Below are positions 43,312 to 51,215 of a DNA stretch of 64,000 bases, piece by piece (the stretch's first letter is position 1; each line of letters begins with the position of its first letter). The position numbers were made by a program, and so were the translations under genes. The notes beneath the pieces were generated by a model. It was not told the origin of the DNA. It ran no database searches and saw nothing but the letters and a program-made list of their open reading frames with translations. Source of the DNA: JBBDYG01 sp040901765 (GTDB lineage: Bacteria; Planctomycetota; Planctomycetia; Pirellulales; Lacipirellulaceae); the NCBI GenBank assembly GCA_040901765.1, contig JBBDYG010000116.1, positions 1 to 64,000 of the forward strand, read 5' to 3'.

Positions 43312-43638
43312 ATGATCGAAGTCGTCGAGTACCAAACGGAAGACGGCAAGCGGCCCTTTGCAGCGTGGTTCGCAGAATTGAATGCTTCAGCGGCCTTGAA
43401 AGTGCGGACGGCGGTTGCTCGGCTGGAAAACGAAAACTTCTCGAACGTCAAACCGGTCGGGCGAGGAGTCAGCGAGTGCAAGATCAATTTCGGACCTGGC
43501 TATCGGGTCTACTTCGCAATGGACGGTGATGTGCTGCTGGTCCTATTGGGCGGCGGCACAAAGAAGCAGCAAAACCGCGACATCCAGAATGCCCAAAAAC
43601 ACTGGGCCGATTATAAAAAACGCAAGCGGAGAAGCTAA
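43312..43638 (+). CDS. RelE/HigB-like toxin (addiction module killer protein)
   Basis: 108 residues. Hallmarks of the killer protein family of RelE/ParE superfamily toxins: RPFAAWFAEL near the start, SECKINFGPGYRVYFAMDG and VLLVLLGGGTKKQQNRDIQNA near the end. The family member is likely a translation-dependent mRNase or related toxin. It sits first in the pair, toxin before antitoxin, as in higBA. The next gene starts 5 bp after the stop. It has its own promoter just downstream of the DUF1501 gene. Confidence 0.85.
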   Translation: MIEVVEYQTEDGKRPFAAWFAELNASAALKVRTAVARLENENFSNVKPVGRGVSECKINFGPGYRVYFAMDGDVLLVLLGGGTKKQQNRDIQNAQKHWADYKKRKRRS

Positions 43639-43643
43639 CCGCG

Positions 43644-43961
43644 ATGGCACTCACCCGAAGTTTTGTGGAAACCGTGAAGGAACGCGCCGCGCGGGACTCA
43701 AAGTTCCGCGTCGGCCTGCTCACCGAAGCGGCGGAGTGCTTTCTCAATGGCGACGTTGCCGTTGGGAAAACTCTGCTCCGCGACTACGTGAATGCTACAA
43801 TCGGCTTTCAGGAACTTGGCAAGCGTATCGACAAGAAACCGGCGAGCTTAATGCGGATGCTCAGCGAGAAGGGGAATCCGCGGGCGGATAATCTTTCGGA
43901 GCTGATCGCGTCACTCCGGCACCACGAAGGTATTCAGTTGCACGTCGAAGCGTGCCATTAG
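43644..43961 (+). CDS. HigA-like antitoxin with HTH domain
   Basis: 105 residues. The N-terminal part (SFVETVKERAARDSKFRVGLLTEAAECFLNGDV) and the following helix-turn-helix region (IGFQELGKRIDKKPASLMRMLSEKGNPRADNLSELIASLRHHEG) match the short DNA-binding antitoxins partnered with addiction module killer proteins. It probably neutralises the toxin and represses the dyad at 43289-43304. Five bases beyond its stop begins the detached DUF1501 tail. Confidence 0.8.
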   Translation: MALTRSFVETVKERAARDSKFRVGLLTEAAECFLNGDVAVGKTLLRDYVNATIGFQELGKRIDKKPASLMRMLSEKGNPRADNLSELIASLRHHEGIQLHVEACH

Positions 43962-43966
43962 AACTA

Positions 43967-44032
43967 AAGGACCTGCAAGGCCGGCCGCGGTTTATTGTGG
44001 AGAATGGTGAAGTGATTCGGGAGTTGTTATAA
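43967..44032 (+). repeat. Detached DUF1501 tail, copy 2
   Basis: 22 codons in frame: KDLQGRPRFIVENGEVIREL plus Leu and TAA. They match the last residues of the DUF1501 gene at 43193-43266, with the 17-bp core GGCCGCGGTTTATTGTG identical. No start codon or upstream homology is present, so it is a fragment, not a gene. Confidence 0.9.
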
Positions 44033-44053
44033 TCACCAGAGGTTCTTAAGGAG
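44028..44053 (+). promoter_or_regulatory. TATAAT box and ribosome site of the VapBC-like pair
   Basis: A perfect TATAAT (44028-44033) is created exactly where the copy-2 tail differs from the full gene (TTGTTATAAT versus TTGGTGTAGC). AAGGAG (44048-44053) lies 6 bp before the ATG at 44060. The -35 region (about 44005) is weak. Confidence 0.55.
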
Positions 44054-44059
44054 TCTGTC

Positions 44060-44281
44060 ATGAGTCACGTCGAAGCTGTCTACCGCCGGGGCGTGTTTGA
44101 GCCGCTCGAACCGGTAAATCTTCGCGATGAGCAGCGGGTCCAGTTGAGCTTCGAGCCTGCAAATGGCCAGACGCCGCAGGCATGGCTCGAACAGGTCAAG
44201 GCGGTTCAGGGGGCCATCCTTCATCGGCAGGGGGTTCTTCCCGATAGCACCGCGGAGATTGCGGCGGATCGAATGCGATGA
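44060..44281 (+). CDS. AF2212-like (DUF104) antitoxin
   Basis: 73 residues. The N-terminal pattern VEAVYRRGVFEPLEPVNLRDEQRVQLSFEP is typical of AF2212/DUF104-type antitoxins, which pair with PIN-domain toxins. The gene overlaps the toxin gene by 4 bp (ATGA). A good ribosome site precedes it. Confidence 0.82.
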   Translation: MSHVEAVYRRGVFEPLEPVNLRDEQRVQLSFEPANGQTPQAWLEQVKAVQGAILHRQGVLPDSTAEIAADRMR

Positions 44282-44706
44282 GCGACTTGGTCGTCGATAG
44301 CAGCGTCGTTGCCAAGTGGATTCTTCCGGAAGCAGATTCCGACAAAGCTCAACAGTTGATTCTGCAAACATCTGATTCGGGAGACCGGCTCATTGTCCTC
44401 GACTTGGTTTTTCCCGAAGTGGCCAATGCAATCTGGAAGCGGCAGCGCCAGCAGCTAATCCAGTTACACGAGGCGCGCGAATTGTTACAGGCCTTGCTCG
44501 GCAGTCCCGTCGCCGTGGAGCCGGCAGCATCCCTACTTGCACCCGCGTATGAAATCGCTGCCAAGTACGACCGCGCCGTGTACGATGCCTCGTTCGTAGC
44601 GCTGGCGGAGCAACACGGGGTGCCAGGGATTACGGCCGACGAACCGCTGTTTAACGCGATCCACGCAGATTTTCCTCGAATCATCCTGCTTCGCGATTTT
44701 ATATAG
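44278..44706 (+). CDS. vapC: PIN-domain toxin, VapC-like
   Basis: 142 residues with the PIN acidic tetrad regions: VVDSSVVAKW (Asp), VFPEVANAIW (Glu), YDASFVALAEQ (Asp) and ITADEPLF (Asp). VapC-type toxins are endoribonucleases cleaving tRNA or rRNA. Its product is controlled by the antitoxin encoded just upstream. The second detached DUF1501 tail starts about 14 bp beyond the stop. Confidence 0.85.
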   Translation: MSDLVVDSSVVAKWILPEADSDKAQQLILQTSDSGDRLIVLDLVFPEVANAIWKRQRQQLIQLHEARELLQALLGSPVAVEPAASLLAPAYEIAAKYDRAVYDASFVALAEQHGVPGITADEPLFNAIHADFPRIILLRDFI

Positions 44707-44719
44707 CTACCAATTCCTG

Positions 44720-44827
44720 ATAGTGCATCAGGACCTGGCCGTCCCGATCGACGCGACGTACAACGATTTGCAGTGCCGGCCGCGGTTTATTGTGGACGGT
44801 GGCGAGGTGATTCGGGAGTTGGTGTAG
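44720..44827 (+). repeat. Detached DUF1501 tail, copy 3 (diverged)
   Basis: 36 codons, about IVHQDLAVPIDATYNDLQCR, then PRFIVDGGEVIRELV and TAG. The protein and DNA are related to the DUF1501 ends above but more diverged than copy 2 (Cys for Gly, Asp-Gly-Gly for Glu-Asn-Gly), so it derives from a different paralogue. It ends nine bases before the next gene. Confidence 0.88.
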
Positions 44828-44836
44828 ACCTGAAGT

Positions 44837-45286
44837 ATGATCGCGAAGTTGCTCGAAAAAATCTCTGGTAAGGACGATCTTGAACGCGTCGCGTGCAAAG
44901 AAGATCTTCGCTTACTCAGTGATTACCTTAAGAAGCGGCGGCTGTGGTTTCCGGTTAGGCCGCAACGATTCCTTGACTCGGACACCTTCACTCAAGATGA
45001 ATTGCTCGCGCTGGTGGAACAAGAATCGAAGAACTTGGGCGGCGACGAGTATGAGCTGTGGATTTTAGAGGTTGAGGGAAAGAAGCGACTACCGGCGTTC
45101 TCAAGCCAGAATAGAATGGAAGCATTTTCTGTAACCATGTCCTCAAAGCTCAACAAGGTATTCTCGCTGGGATGCGTTGAGGCGTTGCTGTCCGATGTCA
45201 CGAAGAACTTGGATGTTGATTTTGTTGATCTGAATCTCTTCAGCCCCAAGAGTTGGGAGATTGGCTTATACGACCTGATTCGTTGA
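44837..45286 (+). CDS. SseB-like domain protein, third cargo
   Basis: 149 residues. The N-terminal half is helical. The middle, ELWILEVEGKKRLPAFSSQNRMEAF, followed by FVDLNLFSPKSWEIG, resembles the SseB N-terminal domain found in secretion, immunity and hypothetical proteins. This is a family resemblance, not a certain assignment. Codon use is less GC rich than the neighbours (AAG, GTT, GAA), consistent with transfer. It begins right after tail copy 3. Confidence 0.5.
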   Translation: MIAKLLEKISGKDDLERVACKEDLRLLSDYLKKRRLWFPVRPQRFLDSDTFTQDELLALVEQESKNLGGDEYELWILEVEGKKRLPAFSSQNRMEAFSVTMSSKLNKVFSLGCVEALLSDVTKNLDVDFVDLNLFSPKSWEIGLYDLIR

Positions 45287-45420
45287 CGGTTTGGAATCCG
45301 CTCGTAGACGAATTCAACATCGACGAGACCTACACGGCGCAGGAAGCGGCTGTATCGAGCGTGTGGAATGACGCACGATTAGACGAGTACACCGAAGCGG
45401 ACGGAAATCCAATCGACTGA
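45283..45420 (+). CDS. Possible 45-codon ORF coupled to the SseB-like gene
   Basis: A TTG at 45283 overlaps the stop of the preceding gene (TTGA) and opens 45 codons ending EADGNPID. The product is acidic and has the segment AAVSSVWNDARLDEY. No family is recognised. It may be a real coupled small protein or the relic of a lost gene. Confidence 0.25.
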   Translation: MTVWNPLVDEFNIDETYTAQEAAVSSVWNDARLDEYTEADGNPID

Positions 45421-45678
45421 CGCGGCTCTTTTCTGTCAACCACAAAGACCCGCACCTCCTCGTATCTTACAACTTCGAATCGTCTTATTCCGTAACGCAG
45501 AATAAGTTTTTGGCGAATGTAGCGTGACAAAAAGGCTGACGTTCGTCACGGTTTCATCCAGTTTGTGCCAGCGCGCGCAGCGTGGCACAACTGAGTTTTT
45601 CCCGAGGAATTCGCAAATTCCCGGTGGCGCGTGGCACAAACTTCCGTTCGACCAGGGACCGAAAATAGTCAGGTCGAT
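45421..45678. other. Short gap with a GTGGCACAA repeat
   Basis: No gene. It holds two copies of a GTGGCACAA word (45585-45593, 45632-45640), and the stretch from about 45558 resembles the sequence at 11749-11820 (GCGCRCAGCGTGGC). It separates the cargo stack from the convergent DUF1501 gene. Confidence 0.35.
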
Positions 45679-47058
45679 CTAAAACAACTCCTCAATCACC
45701 TGCCCGCCATCAATCGCTGCCACCGGCCGGCCCGAGCGATCGAGGAAGTGGGCCGTTGGATCGACGCCGAGAACTTTGTAAATCGTGGCGTGCAGGTCGC
45801 CCGGAGAGATGGGCCGATCCTTCGGAGACTCACCGAGTCGATCGGTGCTGCCGACGATCCGTCCCCCTTGCACGCCGCCGCCCGCGATCAGCACACTCAT
45901 TGCGTTGCCCCAATGGTCGCGGCCCGGCGTGCCCATGCTCAGCGCCGGTCCCCCGTTGCCGCCGTTGTTCATGCGCGGCGTGCGGCTGAACTCGCCGCAC
46001 AACATGACCATCGTCGTGTCGAGCAGGCCGCGGTCGCTCAGATCGGTGAGCAAGGAGGATACCGCCGAATCCACGATTGGCAGATTATTCTCCATCCCAG
46101 TCTTAAGATCCCAGTGATGATCCCATCCGCCATAGTGAACGGTGACGAACGTCGAACCGGCTTCGACCAACCGCCGCGCGAGCAGCGAACTTTGGCCGAA
46201 CGAATTCCGCCCGTAACGATCCCGCAAATTGGCGTCCTCGCTGGCGATGTCGAACGCCTTCCGAGCGGCCGGACTCGTCACCAGCTCATACGCTTGCTGC
46301 TGAAATCGATCCATCGAGGCGAGCGAGCCGGAGACGTCCACATTGCGCTGCATCTGATCCAGATACTTGCGCAGCCCATTGCGGTCTTCGAGCCGATCGA
46401 CGGAGAGTGCGTCGATCGGTTGCAGATTGCTCGGCTTGAAGTCGGCCGCGTTGGGGTCGCCATCTGTTTCGTAGGGATTGAACGGCGTGCCTAAATAGTT
46501 GCCGCCGAAGTAACCGGGCCGCAAGCCGACGCTGCTGGCATAGGGAACGGCGACATACGCCGGCACCCCTGGCTGCCGCGACCCGCAGACATTTGCCGCG
46601 ATCGAACCGATGGAGGGGTTTCGGCCCATCCGGCTATTGCCGTCGGGGCCGCCGCGCGATGTAAGAATGTGATGGGCTGCCGTGAAGTGGTCGCCGTTGT
46701 CGTGATGCAGCGAACGAATCAGCGAGAACTTGTCGGCCAGCTTCGATTGCAATGGAAATAGTTCCGTGATTCCCATGCCCGGCACATTCGTTTTGATCGG
46801 ACGCCAGATGCCTCGGTACTCGGCCGGCGCGTCGGGCTTCATGTCGTAGGTGTCCATGTGCCCCGGACCGCCATCGAGCCACAGCAGGATGACCGACGTA
46901 CTCTTGCTGCTGCCGGAGACCGCGGCCGCCTCGGCCCGTGCCCGCAGCACCGTCGACAGAGACGCCGACGCGACGCCGGCCACCCCAATCTGGAGGAAAT
47001 GGCGACGCGAAACACCGTCGCAATAAGCTCGGCTCGTACCACCCGAAATTCGGAACAT
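45679..47058 (-). CDS. DUF1501 protein (third copy)
   Basis: The ATG at 47058 follows GAGG and gives 459 residues; the longer frame to 47211 adds a non-leader segment. It has a twin-arginine-like leader (SRRHFLQIGVAGVASASL). Family motifs are LLWLDGGPGHMDTYDMKPDAP, PGMGITELFPLQ, VMLCGEFSRTPRMNNG, GRDHWGNAMSVLIAGGG and HATIYKVLGVDPTAHFLD. It faces the stack of cassettes tail to tail, so its own 3' end bounds the third cassette. Confidence 0.87.
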   Translation of the reverse strand: MFRISGGTSRAYCDGVSRRHFLQIGVAGVASASLSTVLRARAEAAAVSGSSKSTSVILLWLDGGPGHMDTYDMKPDAPAEYRGIWRPIKTNVPGMGITELFPLQSKLADKFSLIRSLHHDNGDHFTAAHHILTSRGGPDGNSRMGRNPSIGSIAANVCGSRQPGVPAYVAVPYASSVGLRPGYFGGNYLGTPFNPYETDGDPNAADFKPSNLQPIDALSVDRLEDRNGLRKYLDQMQRNVDVSGSLASMDRFQQQAYELVTSPAARKAFDIASEDANLRDRYGRNSFGQSSLLARRLVEAGSTFVTVHYGGWDHHWDLKTGMENNLPIVDSAVSSLLTDLSDRGLLDTTMVMLCGEFSRTPRMNNGGNGGPALSMGTPGRDHWGNAMSVLIAGGGVQGGRIVGSTDRLGESPKDRPISPGDLHATIYKVLGVDPTAHFLDRSGRPVAAIDGGQVIEELF

Positions 47059-47387
47059 GGCTGCCTCGCATGGTTTCGTCCGGGGTACGGACCTCTCGGC
47101 ACGATCGCGTGCGATTAGAACGTCCCAGAACAAACGGTCGATGCAAATCGAACTTCCTCCGAATTTACTATGGCTGAGGAAAGATAGCAATCTGTGGTCA
47201 AGCTCCTGCATCGGGAGCTTCCGCCATTAGCGGCCATCGTAGGGCATCAGAATATCGACTTCCGGCACGTCTCTTAGCAACAAAGAGCCGCCGCCGCCAG
47301 CGAAGTCGTAAGCCTGGCGTCGCTGTCAGTCGGATGGGTTGCTTAAAATCGAGGTCGAATCGAGACGAAACTTTCAGGAGCGTTATT
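47059..47387. other. Gap holding a relic of an acyl-CoA dehydrogenase tail
   Basis: No intact gene. The part at 47227-47301 is described separately; the rest (leader of the DUF1501 gene, 47060-47160, and 47302-47387) shows nothing recognisable. Confidence 0.4.
47227..47301 (-). pseudogene. Detached 3' end of an acyl-CoA dehydrogenase gene
   Basis: On the minus strand the frame GGGGSLLLRDVPEVDILMPY plus DGR and stop matches the end of the intact gene at 54695 (GGSPLLKDVPEVDILMRYDT). The DNA match covers roughly 60 bp. Nothing upstream belongs to the gene. It is a second example, after the DUF1501 tails, of an isolated gene end in this accessory segment. Confidence 0.7.
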
Positions 47388-50300
47388 TTATAAGGCGTCC
47401 CACGCGGCCAAACGGTGGTCCTGCACGTCGAGATCCACCAGGGCTTGATCGATGGCTGCTTCGCGTTGCAAGCGGTTACGGAACTTGGCTTTTTCCTTGT
47501 CGGTATCACCGCGGGCAGTCATTGGCACATCAGGGGTCGGTTGCACGAGCGTTGTGATGAAGTCGTTGCCGCCGGCGCTGGTCTGGACCCGCTTCGACGC
47601 GAATATGTCGCCGGTACGCGGGCCGGTCACGCCGACAACGCCATAAGCGGCATCGAGCGCGGAAGTATCGCCGGACGTGTCCATCAGGGCCGCCACGGCG
47701 AAATCCGGCTGTGGGATGTCGATCCCGTTTATATCGTTGCTGCCGAGGCCGAACGTGGAGCCGTCGAAGAACAGCGTGGAGCTGTAGCTGCCGGCGGTCG
47801 AGCTGCCCAGGCGCGAGGGCGTGAACGCGAACACATCTTCGTCGGCGCCGGAGCGGCCAGGGGCCGAGAAATTGTCAATCGTGGAGAGGTGGATTTTACC
47901 GCCAGCGTCGAGGGCGGTGGCGTCGATGTTTTCGCTACTGCTAGAGAGGCCCACATCGCTGCCGTCGACGTACCAGGCCCAGGTGCCCGCGGTAGTCGCG
48001 CCAAGCGAGGACGGCGTGAAGACGATAAGGTCTTCGCCGCGGCTGCTGACGCTCCCGGCACTCGCCGAGGAGAGCGTCGACATCACGAGCCGGCCATCGT
48101 CGAGCCGGTGGAGCGAGTCGATGTCCTCGTTGTCGGTGGTGAGGCCCACATCGCTGCCGTCAAAGTACATCGAGAACGTGCCGGCTGTGTTCTCGCCCAG
48201 GCTGGAGGCGGTGAATAGCACGAGGTCGGAATCATCGACGGATCCGACGCCGGTGATCGACGCGGGAGCAGCCAGCGAGATGAGGATCTGGTTCGCAGCG
48301 ATGACGTCGAAGGCGTCGAGCGTATGGGCCGAGAGGCCGACATCAGAGCCGTCGAAGAGCAATCGGAAGGCGCCAGTTTCATCGCGGGCCAGGATGTCTT
48401 CGTTCGCCGCGGCGACTCCACCGACGGTCGCATTGTTGAGCAGCGAGAAATACAGGATGTCGGCCGGGGCAGGCGGCAAGTCGTCGTCGAGGTTGGTGAG
48501 CGACACATCGCGCGGTTCGATACCGTTGTAGTCCGGATCGGTGCTCATAGCCGCGCCGACCAGCACGCTATAGGAGTTGTCGCCGTCGACCGTGGAGTCG
48601 TCCACGCCGGTGATCGTCACCAACTGCGGCACGTTCCAATCTTCGGGCGTGAACGTGACGCTGGCCTGCGCGACGGCTCCTTCCAGCGAATCGCTCGATT
48701 GGACGGGGATAGTGACGTCGGCACTGGGGGCCGTCGTCAGCGAGACTTTGAAAGTCGCTGATCCCCCGCCTTCTGTCGTCACCAATCCCGCGGCAGGCGA
48801 GACAGAAACGGCGGGCGTGACAATGGCGATGCCGACCGGGACCGCTTCGGCGATCTCTACCACATCCGAGCCATCGAGATTCGCGCGATAAAACGAATAT
48901 GTCTGCAGATCGGACCAGTACAATTTTCCGTGGCGCAGGTCCAAAGCCAGTCCCGTAATGGCCGAACCATTGGCGATGCTTGTCATATCAAACACGACTT
49001 GCGAATTCGAGCCGTCCATATCGGCCGCGAAGATTTGATCTCGTGCCAGATCGGCCCAGTACATCTTTCCGGCGGCGAGGTCCAAGTCGATGGCGACCGG
49101 GCTGTCGTATTCGACGCCAGTCCACAACACTTCAATGTTCGAGCCGTCGAGATTAGCTCGGCGGATGTTGTTCTCTTCGATGTCAGGCCAATACATTTTT
49201 CCGGCTGAGACATCAAGCACGAGATCGCGCACGCCGCTCAGCGAGGCCCCGGTAATTAGGTCTTGGACGCCGCTGCCGTCGAGATTGGCGCGCTGAATCT
49301 TGCGCGCGGCCGCGTCGCCCCAATACATCTTGTCGCCGGCCAGGTCGAGAACGACGCCGCCGCGCAGTCCATTGCCAGTGAGTCCCGACACGAGCGTCTC
49401 GACGTTCGAGCCATTGAGGTTGGCCCGCTGGATGCGGCCGACGCTTTCCGTCCAATACATTTTTCCGCCGGCCGGATCGACCGCAACGCCTCGCGGCGAG
49501 TAACTGCCAGAGCCATACAGTGCATCGAGGTTCAAGATTGTCTCAACGTCCGAGCCGTCAAGTTTAGAACGCTGAATGCGATCATTCTGGGTGTCGGCAA
49601 AGAAAATAAAGCCCGATGCGCTGTTGTCGATGTTCGCAGCCGCAATGTCGGGCGGATCGAGTCCGTCGTATTGCGGGTCTCCGCTCGTGCTCGGCCCAAT
49701 GACGATGCTGAACGGTATATCGCCGTCAGCCGCTGCGTCGAAAACCCCGGTCAAAGTTACCGACTGCGGCACATTCCAGTTGGACGATGTGAACACCATG
49801 GAGTTGGTCGATACCGTGCCTTCGCCCGTGTTGCTGGACGCAACCGAGACCGTCACGTCTGCCGCCGGCCGCGTATCGAGCATCACCTGGAACTGGGCCG
49901 TGCCGCCCGTTTCCTTGACTGTCAGCGGTTCGGATGCGGTTGCGGTGATGCCGGCCGCCGGAGACGAGATTTCAACTGTGTAAGTGCCGACGAGACCATA
50001 AATGGCCGTTTTGCCGATTGACAGATTGTATGCGCCGGGCAAAAGGTACTGCGCTAATTCAGCGCCGAGCGTCGCCGCAGGACTGGCTGAGGCAATCAGC
50101 AAGCCACCGGCGTCGCGCAACTCCAAAACGGTATCCAGATTGGGTCCAATTGCGGCTGGGTCGACCGCAATACGATAGGAACCAGCCGCGCCGACGCTGA
50201 ACGACCAGATATCGAAGTCGTCGTTCGTGCCGATAATCCCGGTGCCGATATAACTCCCGCCATCGAACGACAATGGCGTGGCCGCCGATGTCGTATTACC

Positions 50301-51080
50301 ATGATCGTCGGGGCGATAGCCAAAGCCATTGAGCGTGCCGGCGATCACAGCCATGTCGTCCTGAAACTGTCCGACGACATTCATGCCGCTGATCCAAATG
50401 GAGGCGGTTTCCTCATCATGGCGCATAATCGACGACCATTGATCGTCGAGCAGCTCATCGCCGGCTGGATGCTGCAAGCCGAAACCATGCCCCGCCTCGT
50501 GTGAGATCGTATCGCCGAGCGGCGAAGTGGTTCCGTTGTTGCTGAACACGTAAACGGTATTGGCGTGGGTATTGGTAAACGCATTGATGTTGCCGACGCC
50601 CGTGATGCCCTGTTGCCCAAACCAGTCCATGGTCGATCCCCCGATGGCAACGCGCAAGGCGACGCCGTTGGCCGCATCCATTGGCTGGCCTTCGGCAAGC
50701 ACGTCCGGCTCCACCGTCGTGACATCGATATTGAAGGGAGCGAAGTCCTCGGCCACACGGGCCCACATCAACTGGATTTCCTCGAGCTCCCTTTCGCTGA
50801 ACGTGCTGTAATCGCCGTCAATGCTGTAGACCGGCGTCGTGATGTTCGGATAATTGCCCCACTGCGGCTCAAAGTGGCCGTCGAAATCGAGATAAACCGA
50901 GGCCGGCGCCCCCGGCAGGCTATGCAGTGCGGGAACGCCCGGCGAAACGCTAAGCATCATCCGCGCTTCGAGGGTTTCGATGGCGAACGGTAGCCGGCGG
51001 GAATAGCTTCGCGATTTCCGGTTGACTCGGGATCGATGATTGCAGCGACGTTTTCTCTGAAAGAAGTTTCGCATTTCCAT
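47388..51080 (-). CDS. Giant surface metzincin protease with YWTD propeller and Calx-beta-like domains
   Basis: A 1230-residue protein. The N-terminus holds the LEARMML motif (37-43) seen at the start of many large planctomycete surface proteins. A metzincin domain follows: HEAGHGFGLQH (194-204) and the Met-turn SSIMR (Met219). Next come a PPC-like domain (about 270-370), a Calx-beta-like domain (380-480), six YWTD-type units (KMYWTESVGRIQRANLNGSN; KLYWSDLQTYSFYRANLDGSD) and a second Calx-beta-like domain. Then come repeated blocks with SDVGL, and a basic, charged C-terminus. It is likely secreted and cell-surface attached; zinc-dependent proteolysis is expected. It is alone, with no partner genes on its strand nearby. 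Confidence 0.82.
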   Translation of the reverse strand: MEMRNFFQRKRRCNHRSRVNRKSRSYSRRLPFAIETLEARMMLSVSPGVPALHSLPGAPASVYLDFDGHFEPQWGNYPNITTPVYSIDGDYSTFSERELEEIQLMWARVAEDFAPFNIDVTTVEPDVLAEGQPMDAANGVALRVAIGGSTMDWFGQQGITGVGNINAFTNTHANTVYVFSNNGTTSPLGDTISHEAGHGFGLQHPAGDELLDDQWSSIMRHDEETASIWISGMNVVGQFQDDMAVIAGTLNGFGYRPDDHGNTTSAATPLSFDGGSYIGTGIIGTNDDFDIWSFSVGAAGSYRIAVDPAAIGPNLDTVLELRDAGGLLIASASPAATLGAELAQYLLPGAYNLSIGKTAIYGLVGTYTVEISSPAAGITATASEPLTVKETGGTAQFQVMLDTRPAADVTVSVASSNTGEGTVSTNSMVFTSSNWNVPQSVTLTGVFDAAADGDIPFSIVIGPSTSGDPQYDGLDPPDIAAANIDNSASGFIFFADTQNDRIQRSKLDGSDVETILNLDALYGSGSYSPRGVAVDPAGGKMYWTESVGRIQRANLNGSNVETLVSGLTGNGLRGGVVLDLAGDKMYWGDAAARKIQRANLDGSGVQDLITGASLSGVRDLVLDVSAGKMYWPDIEENNIRRANLDGSNIEVLWTGVEYDSPVAIDLDLAAGKMYWADLARDQIFAADMDGSNSQVVFDMTSIANGSAITGLALDLRHGKLYWSDLQTYSFYRANLDGSDVVEIAEAVPVGIAIVTPAVSVSPAAGLVTTEGGGSATFKVSLTTAPSADVTIPVQSSDSLEGAVAQASVTFTPEDWNVPQLVTITGVDDSTVDGDNSYSVLVGAAMSTDPDYNGIEPRDVSLTNLDDDLPPAPADILYFSLLNNATVGGVAAANEDILARDETGAFRLLFDGSDVGLSAHTLDAFDVIAANQILISLAAPASITGVGSVDDSDLVLFTASSLGENTAGTFSMYFDGSDVGLTTDNEDIDSLHRLDDGRLVMSTLSSASAGSVSSRGEDLIVFTPSSLGATTAGTWAWYVDGSDVGLSSSSENIDATALDAGGKIHLSTIDNFSAPGRSGADEDVFAFTPSRLGSSTAGSYSSTLFFDGSTFGLGSNDINGIDIPQPDFAVAALMDTSGDTSALDAAYGVVGVTGPRTGDIFASKRVQTSAGGNDFITTLVQPTPDVPMTARGDTDKEKAKFRNRLQREAAIDQALVDLDVQDHRLAAWDAL

Positions 51081-51215
51081 GCTCCATTGGTTGGTATTCA
51101 GGCCCGATCAAAAAAACAGCACGTCCTGCGGCGCGCAGTTCGAGCGCTCGTTGGACTAGTCTGGCCGGTGAGGAGGTTGCTTGGCCGCTACCGCATCACG
51201 GGTCAATCGTTCGAT

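Noticed and set aside
43267..45678. Prophage or integrative element carrying the TA genes
   Set aside because: No integrase, transposase or phage structural genes; the borders are gene tails rather than tRNA attachment sites.
47415..48218. Plus-strand ORF opposite the giant protease gene
   Set aside because: Mirror of the repetitive SDVGL-type blocks; no start signal or motif of its own.
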